Assembly: GCA_030446525.1 (NCBI GenBank)
Contig: JAUJNC010000199.1
Coordinates: forward strand, 1 to 9,324
Source of the DNA: Armatimonadaceae bacterium
GTDB taxonomy: Bacteria; Armatimonadota; Armatimonadia; Armatimonadales; Armatimonadaceae
Length of the DNA: 9,324 nt
Reading direction: 5' to 3'
The notes below the pieces were generated by a model, which was given only the letters and a program-made list of their open reading frames with translations, was not told where the DNA came from and searched no databases. Positions within the stretch are counted from its first letter, which is position 1; the number at the start of each line of letters is the position of its first letter. The position numbers were made by a program, and so were the translations under genes. Shown here piece after piece: positions 6,228 through 9,324 of the stretch.

Positions 6228-7700
6228 GTGGTCTTCAGCTCCCACATCTTCCTGTACTACTTCCTGCCGCTCGCCCTGCTGCTCTACTACGCGCTTTATA
6301 AAGCGCCGCAGCGGGCCCGCAACTTCGTGCTCATCCTGCTGGGCTATGTCTTCTACGGGTGGGCCGACCCGAAGTTCGTTTTCCTGATGTTCGGCACGAC
6401 CTTCGTGGACTGGCTGCTCAGCCTGGTGATCGCCCTGGGCACCTGGCGGGTGTGGCGGGTCTGGGACCGGCCCGTGGAAGCGCTCGCGCCGGGGGAGCGC
6501 TCAAGGGCGCAGCGCGCCGCCATCGCCCTGTCCGTCGTGTCCAACCTGGCCGTGCTCGGCTTCTTCAAGTATTTCAACTTCGGGGTGGACGGCTACAACG
6601 GGCTGATGGCGGTTCTGGGGCTGGAACGCCTGCGGTGGGAGGGCTTCTTGGGCGTCGCCCTGCCGCTGGGGATCAGCTTCTACACCTTCCAGTCCCTCGG
6701 CTACACGATCGACGTGTACCGGGGCGACGCCCGGGCGATGCGCAGCTTCACCGACTTCGCCTGCTTCGTGTCGATGTTCCCGCACCTGGTCGCCGGCCCC
6801 ATCCTCAAGTTCTCGTACTTAGCCGACCAGCTGGAGCGGCGGACGCTGACCCTGGACAAGTTCGCGCGCGGCGTGACCTTCTTCGGCCTGGGGCTGTCCA
6901 AGAAGATCCTGCTCGCCAACCCCTGCGGCAAGGTCGCCGACACGGCGTTCGGCGCGGGCGCGATCCAGGCCGCCGACGCCTGGTACGGGGCGCTCGCCTA
7001 TGCGCTGCAGATCTACTTCGACTTCAGCGGCTACTCCGACATGGCGATCGGGCTGGGGCTGATGCTGGGGTTCGTGTTCGCGCGCAACTTCGACCACCCG
7101 TACCGGTCCGGTTCGATCACCGAGTTCTGGCGGCGCTGGCACATCTCGCTGTCGACCTGGCTCCGCGAATACCTGTACATCCCGCGGGGCGGGAACCGTA
7201 AGGGCACGGCCCGCACGTACGTCAACCTGATCTTGACCATGCTCCTGGGCGGGCTGTGGCACGGCGCCTCGTGGAACTTCGTGATCTGGGGCGGCATCCA
7301 CGGCGGCATGCTGGCCTGGGAGCGCAGCCGGGGCGAAGGCGGTCTGTACCGCGCCCTGCCGCATCCCCTGCGGGTGGTTTTCACTTTCCTGGTCGTGCTG
7401 GTGGCCTGGGTTTTTTTCCGGGCCGAGGATCTCGCCGGCGCGGTCCGGTACCTGCAAAGCATGGCCGGGCTGGCACAGGCGCCGGCGAGTGCGGGCCTTC
7501 TCGGCGGCGTCCTCTATCAGCCCTACTACGTGCTGTGCCTCCTCGTGGCCGCCGTGGTCGTGTGGGCGCGCCCGGACACCTGGGAGTGGACGCAGCGCCT
7601 GACCTGGCCCAAGGCGGCCCTGTGTCTGGCTCTTTTCTGGCTGTCGCTGCTGTTCCTGGCGACGCAGGCCTACAACCCGTTCATCTATTTCTTCTTTTAG
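6228..7700 (+). CDS. AlgI-like MBOAT-family O-acyltransferase (polysaccharide O-acetylation)
   Basis: AlgI/PatA-type proteins are polytopic inner-membrane enzymes that pass acetyl groups from a cytoplasmic donor to the outside, where a partner acetylates a polysaccharide. The 490-residue length is typical. The N-terminus MVFSSHIFLYYFLPLALLLY is the family hallmark and fixes the GTG start. Conserved blocks follow in order: FFKYFNFG, LPLGISFYTFQSLGYTIDVY, FPHLVAGPILKF, LQIYFDFSGYSDMAIGLGLM, ITEFWRRWHISLSTWLREYL and LGGLWHGASWNF. The presumed catalytic histidines are H305 (in RRWHIS) and H345 (in GLWHGAS). About ten or more hydrophobic segments are present and the C-terminus is NPFIYFFF. No frame break or missing residue is seen. 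The polymer substrate is unknown: no alginate biosynthesis gene is in the window, so the name algI is not applied. The next gene starts 11 bp downstream. Confidence 0.95.
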   Translation: MVFSSHIFLYYFLPLALLLYYALYKAPQRARNFVLILLGYVFYGWADPKFVFLMFGTTFVDWLLSLVIALGTWRVWRVWDRPVEALAPGERSRAQRAAIALSVVSNLAVLGFFKYFNFGVDGYNGLMAVLGLERLRWEGFLGVALPLGISFYTFQSLGYTIDVYRGDARAMRSFTDFACFVSMFPHLVAGPILKFSYLADQLERRTLTLDKFARGVTFFGLGLSKKILLANPCGKVADTAFGAGAIQAADAWYGALAYALQIYFDFSGYSDMAIGLGLMLGFVFARNFDHPYRSGSITEFWRRWHISLSTWLREYLYIPRGGNRKGTARTYVNLILTMLLGGLWHGASWNFVIWGGIHGGMLAWERSRGEGGLYRALPHPLRVVFTFLVVLVAWVFFRAEDLAGAVRYLQSMAGLAQAPASAGLLGGVLYQPYYVLCLLVAAVVVWARPDTWEWTQRLTWPKAALCLALFWLSLLFLATQAYNPFIYFFF

Positions 7701-7705
7701 GGAGG
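7701..7705 (+). promoter_or_regulatory. Shine-Dalgarno fixing the GTG start of the AlgJ/AlgX-like gene
   Basis: GGAGG directly follows the TAG of the MBOAT gene and precedes the GTG at 7712 by six bases. It selects this start over the longer open frame that runs back inside the MBOAT gene. Confidence 0.75.
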
Positions 7706-7711
7706 CGACGC

Positions 7712-9142
7712 GTGGCAGAGACAGAAGCGGGGCGTGCGCCCCAAAGCGGCGCACCGGCGATCGGGAAGCCGCAGCTAAGCCGCGAGGAGGAGGCGGACCG
7801 CGACCTCCGCCATACACGGTTCGCCCCGCGCGTCGCGTGGGCGCTGTGCCTCCTTTACCTGCTGACCGTCGGCTCGGTACCCGCCGTCCAGCATGTCGTG
7901 GAGATCGGGCGCAACCTGGCCGCCCGAAGAGAGCACGCCGCCTCTCCCGCCGGCGAGCGCCCCCCGCTCCTCCCGCAAAGCTATGACGCCTTCCGTCTCC
8001 TCCCCACGCTGTCCGAGATCGGGGGTGTGCGGGGCCCGGGAGGCGCTCTGGGCCTGCTGCCCCCGGTGCAGGAGATACGGGACTACGAGACGGCGCTGGA
8101 GGAGCAGTCGGTGGTGGGGGAGTGGGTCCTGCCGCGCATGCAGTACGCCCTCACCGCCCTGCTCGGCGCGGGAAACGAGCAAGCTTACCCGGGACGGGAC
8201 GGGTGGCTGATGTACCGTCCCGATGTGGATTACCTGACCGGCCGGGGCTTTCTCGACACGGCTAGCCTGCGGCCGCGCGCCTTCGGCGGCGAGGACGAGA
8301 CGCCGCAGTCCGACCCCGTCAAGGCGATCGTGCGGTTCCAGCGGCAGCTCGCGGCGCGCGGGATCGACCTGATCGTCCTGCCCGTGCCGGTGAAGCCCAT
8401 GATCCACCCCGAGAAGCTGTCGACCCGCTATGACGGGGCGGGCGCCCCGCTCCAGAACCCCTCGTACGCGCGGTTCCGGCGGGCGTTGGAGCGCGAAGGC
8501 GTGTCGGTCTTCGACGTGTCCGCGGCGCTCGCCGACGCGAAGCGGCGCACGGGCGAGCCGCAGTTTCTGGAGACCGACACCCACTGGACCCCGGCGGCTA
8601 TGGAGCGGACCGCGGCGGCCCTGGCCGCCTCTATCCGCGATACGGGCCAACACGAGGTTCGCCCGGCGCCTGGGGCAGAGACGCCCGGCGCCGTGGGGCA
8701 GGACCTCGTGTTGGCCCGGCGCCCGGCGGAGGCGTCCAACCTGGGAGACATCGCCGTGATGCTGAGGCTGCCCCCGCGGCAGCGGCTCTACGAGCCCCAG
8801 CGGGTGCGCCTCCATCAAGTCCGTGCCGCGGACGGTGAGCGGTGGCGTCCGCGGCGGAACGCCTCGATCCTGCTCCTGGGGGACAGCTTCAGCAACATCT
8901 ACTCGCTGGCGGGCATGGGCTGGGGCGAGGGGGCGGGCTTCGCCGAGCAGCTCAGCTTCTTCCTGCAGCGCCCGCTCGATACCATCGTGGTCAACGCCGG
9001 CGGCGCGTATGCCGCGCGCCAGCGGCTGGTGCGGGAGCTGGCGCGCGGCCGGTCCCGCCTGGCGGGGAAGCGCCTGGTGATCTACGAGTTCGCGATGCGC
9101 GACCTTTCCGGCGGCGACTGGAAGCTGCTCGACCTGCCCTGA
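7712..9142 (+). CDS. AlgJ/AlgX-like SGNH-hydrolase-type polysaccharide O-acetyltransferase
   Basis: This 476-residue protein is the expected extracytoplasmic partner of the AlgI-like enzyme: it would receive acetyl groups and place them on a polysaccharide. An Arg/Glu-rich cytoplasmic stretch of about 39 residues precedes one membrane helix (about 40-59, [19 protein letters not shown]), giving an anchored protein with the catalytic domain outside. Family marks are GRDGWLMY (161-168), [20 protein letters not shown], the Asp-x-His motif DTHWTP (D289, H291), and LLLGDSFSN with the nucleophile candidate S392 in GDSF, completing a Ser-His-Asp triad. The end [16 protein letters not shown] matches the E-F-x-x-R-D-L-x-x-G-D-W-K tail common in these proteins. 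No separate carbohydrate-binding module is evident. The spacing of 11 bp indicates one operon. The substrate is unknown; AlgJ versus AlgX cannot be settled by eye. Confidence 0.9.
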   Translation: MAETEAGRAPQSGAPAIGKPQLSREEEADRDLRHTRFAPRVAWALCLLYLLTVGSVPAVQHVVEIGRNLAARREHAASPAGERPPLLPQSYDAFRLLPTLSEIGGVRGPGGALGLLPPVQEIRDYETALEEQSVVGEWVLPRMQYALTALLGAGNEQAYPGRDGWLMYRPDVDYLTGRGFLDTASLRPRAFGGEDETPQSDPVKAIVRFQRQLAARGIDLIVLPVPVKPMIHPEKLSTRYDGAGAPLQNPSYARFRRALEREGVSVFDVSAALADAKRRTGEPQFLETDTHWTPAAMERTAAALAASIRDTGQHEVRPAPGAETPGAVGQDLVLARRPAEASNLGDIAVMLRLPPRQRLYEPQRVRLHQVRAADGERWRPRRNASILLLGDSFSNIYSLAGMGWGEGAGFAEQLSFFLQRPLDTIVVNAGGAYAARQRLVRELARGRSRLAGKRLVIYEFAMRDLSGGDWKLLDLP

Positions 9143-9324
9143 GGCGCGGCCGCCGGGGCGTCGGTCCGGAACGGGCTGGCCGGCAGGCCGTCCTTGTTCC
9201 ACAGGTTGACCACAGGATAATCGGCCCAGCCGTAGCGCACGGCCACCGGCTGCGGCACCTGCGGCGACGAGACCACGACCGAGAGGGCGCCGGCGCCCAC
9301 GACCAACGGGGCCACGCCGACCAG
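9082..9324 (-). CDS. Sialate O-acetylesterase-like protein, C-terminal fragment (runs off right edge)
   Basis: Only the last 80 codons are present. They read [20 protein letters not shown], then [20 protein letters not shown] and [17 protein letters not shown]. The [27 protein letters not shown] block is the characteristic end of SASA-domain (sialate O-acetylesterase) proteins, which are usually exported carbohydrate esterases. The catalytic domain lies outside the window. After FRTDAP the frame runs on for about 24 residues of Ser/Pro/Arg-rich sequence to a TAG at 9084-9082, so it overlaps the 3' end of the AlgJ/AlgX-like gene by 61 bp on the opposite strand. No hairpin with a U-tract separates the two converging genes. 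The tail beyond FRTD is longer than I expect for the family and may reflect loss of an original stop. Confidence 0.82.
   Translation of the reverse strand: MVGVAPLVVGAGALSVVVSSPQVPQPVAVRYGWADYPVVNLWNKDGLPASPFRTDAPAAAPQGRSSSFQSPPERSRIANS

Noticed and set aside
7775..9202. 475-codon open frame on the minus strand opposite the acetyltransferase gene
   Set aside because: It shows no domain or membrane pattern and is antisense to a gene with clear catalytic motifs.
1..9324. CRISPR array, tRNA/rRNA genes, insertion sequences, integrase or phage genes
   Set aside because: No regularly spaced repeats, no tRNA- or rRNA-like segments, and no transposase or integrase motifs were seen on either strand.

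Overview
The window is a high-GC bacterial chromosome segment. Its genes point to a didermal (Gram-negative-type) organism: an exported Spy/CpxP-like protein, a periplasmic-type polysaccharide O-acetylation pair, an ECF sigma factor with a membrane anti-sigma factor, and a sialate-O-acetylesterase-like protein. Gfo/Idh oxidoreductases, sialate esterases and ECF factors together are common in environmental phyla such as Armatimonadota, Planctomycetota and Verrucomicrobiota. I cannot place the organism more precisely, and that suggestion is inference.

Left arm (1-3642, minus strand). Read from the divergent region outward, the order is a Gfo/Idh/MocA-type NAD(P)-dependent oxidoreductase, an MFS transporter, a nitronate-monooxygenase-like flavoprotein and the N-terminus of an aldehyde dehydrogenase that runs off the left edge. 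The first two are about 9 bp apart and share a stop codon/Shine-Dalgarno overlap. The layout looks like one catabolic or detoxification operon. All the complete genes here are broken by several frameshifts, although conserved motifs survive in alternating frames.

Centre (3643-4948). A divergent control region of about 170 bp holds a strong interrupted stem-loop next to the ribosome-binding site of the oxidoreductase gene. Beyond it, on the plus strand, lie an ECF sigma-factor gene and an overlapping anti-sigma gene, both also frame-disrupted in this copy.

Right arm (4949-9142, plus strand). The reading frames are intact. A Tat-exported, Spy/CpxP-like helical protein overlaps by 14 bp a 265-residue exported protein with a possible STN-like fold and a Gln-rich helical tail. 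These are followed by an AlgI-type MBOAT acyltransferase and an AlgJ/AlgX-type SGNH-like acetyltransferase. The simplest reading is an envelope-stress regulatory module upstream of a two-gene extracellular polysaccharide O-acetylation module. At the right edge the C-terminus of a sialate O-acetylesterase-like protein converges on it and overlaps its 3' end by 61 bp.

Two gene starts (aldehyde dehydrogenase and Spy-like) lie directly after short perfect tandem duplications that double the Shine-Dalgarno sequence. The sharp change from frame-broken to intact genes at about 4.7 kb is best explained by poor consensus quality in the left half, but real gene decay cannot be excluded from sequence alone.
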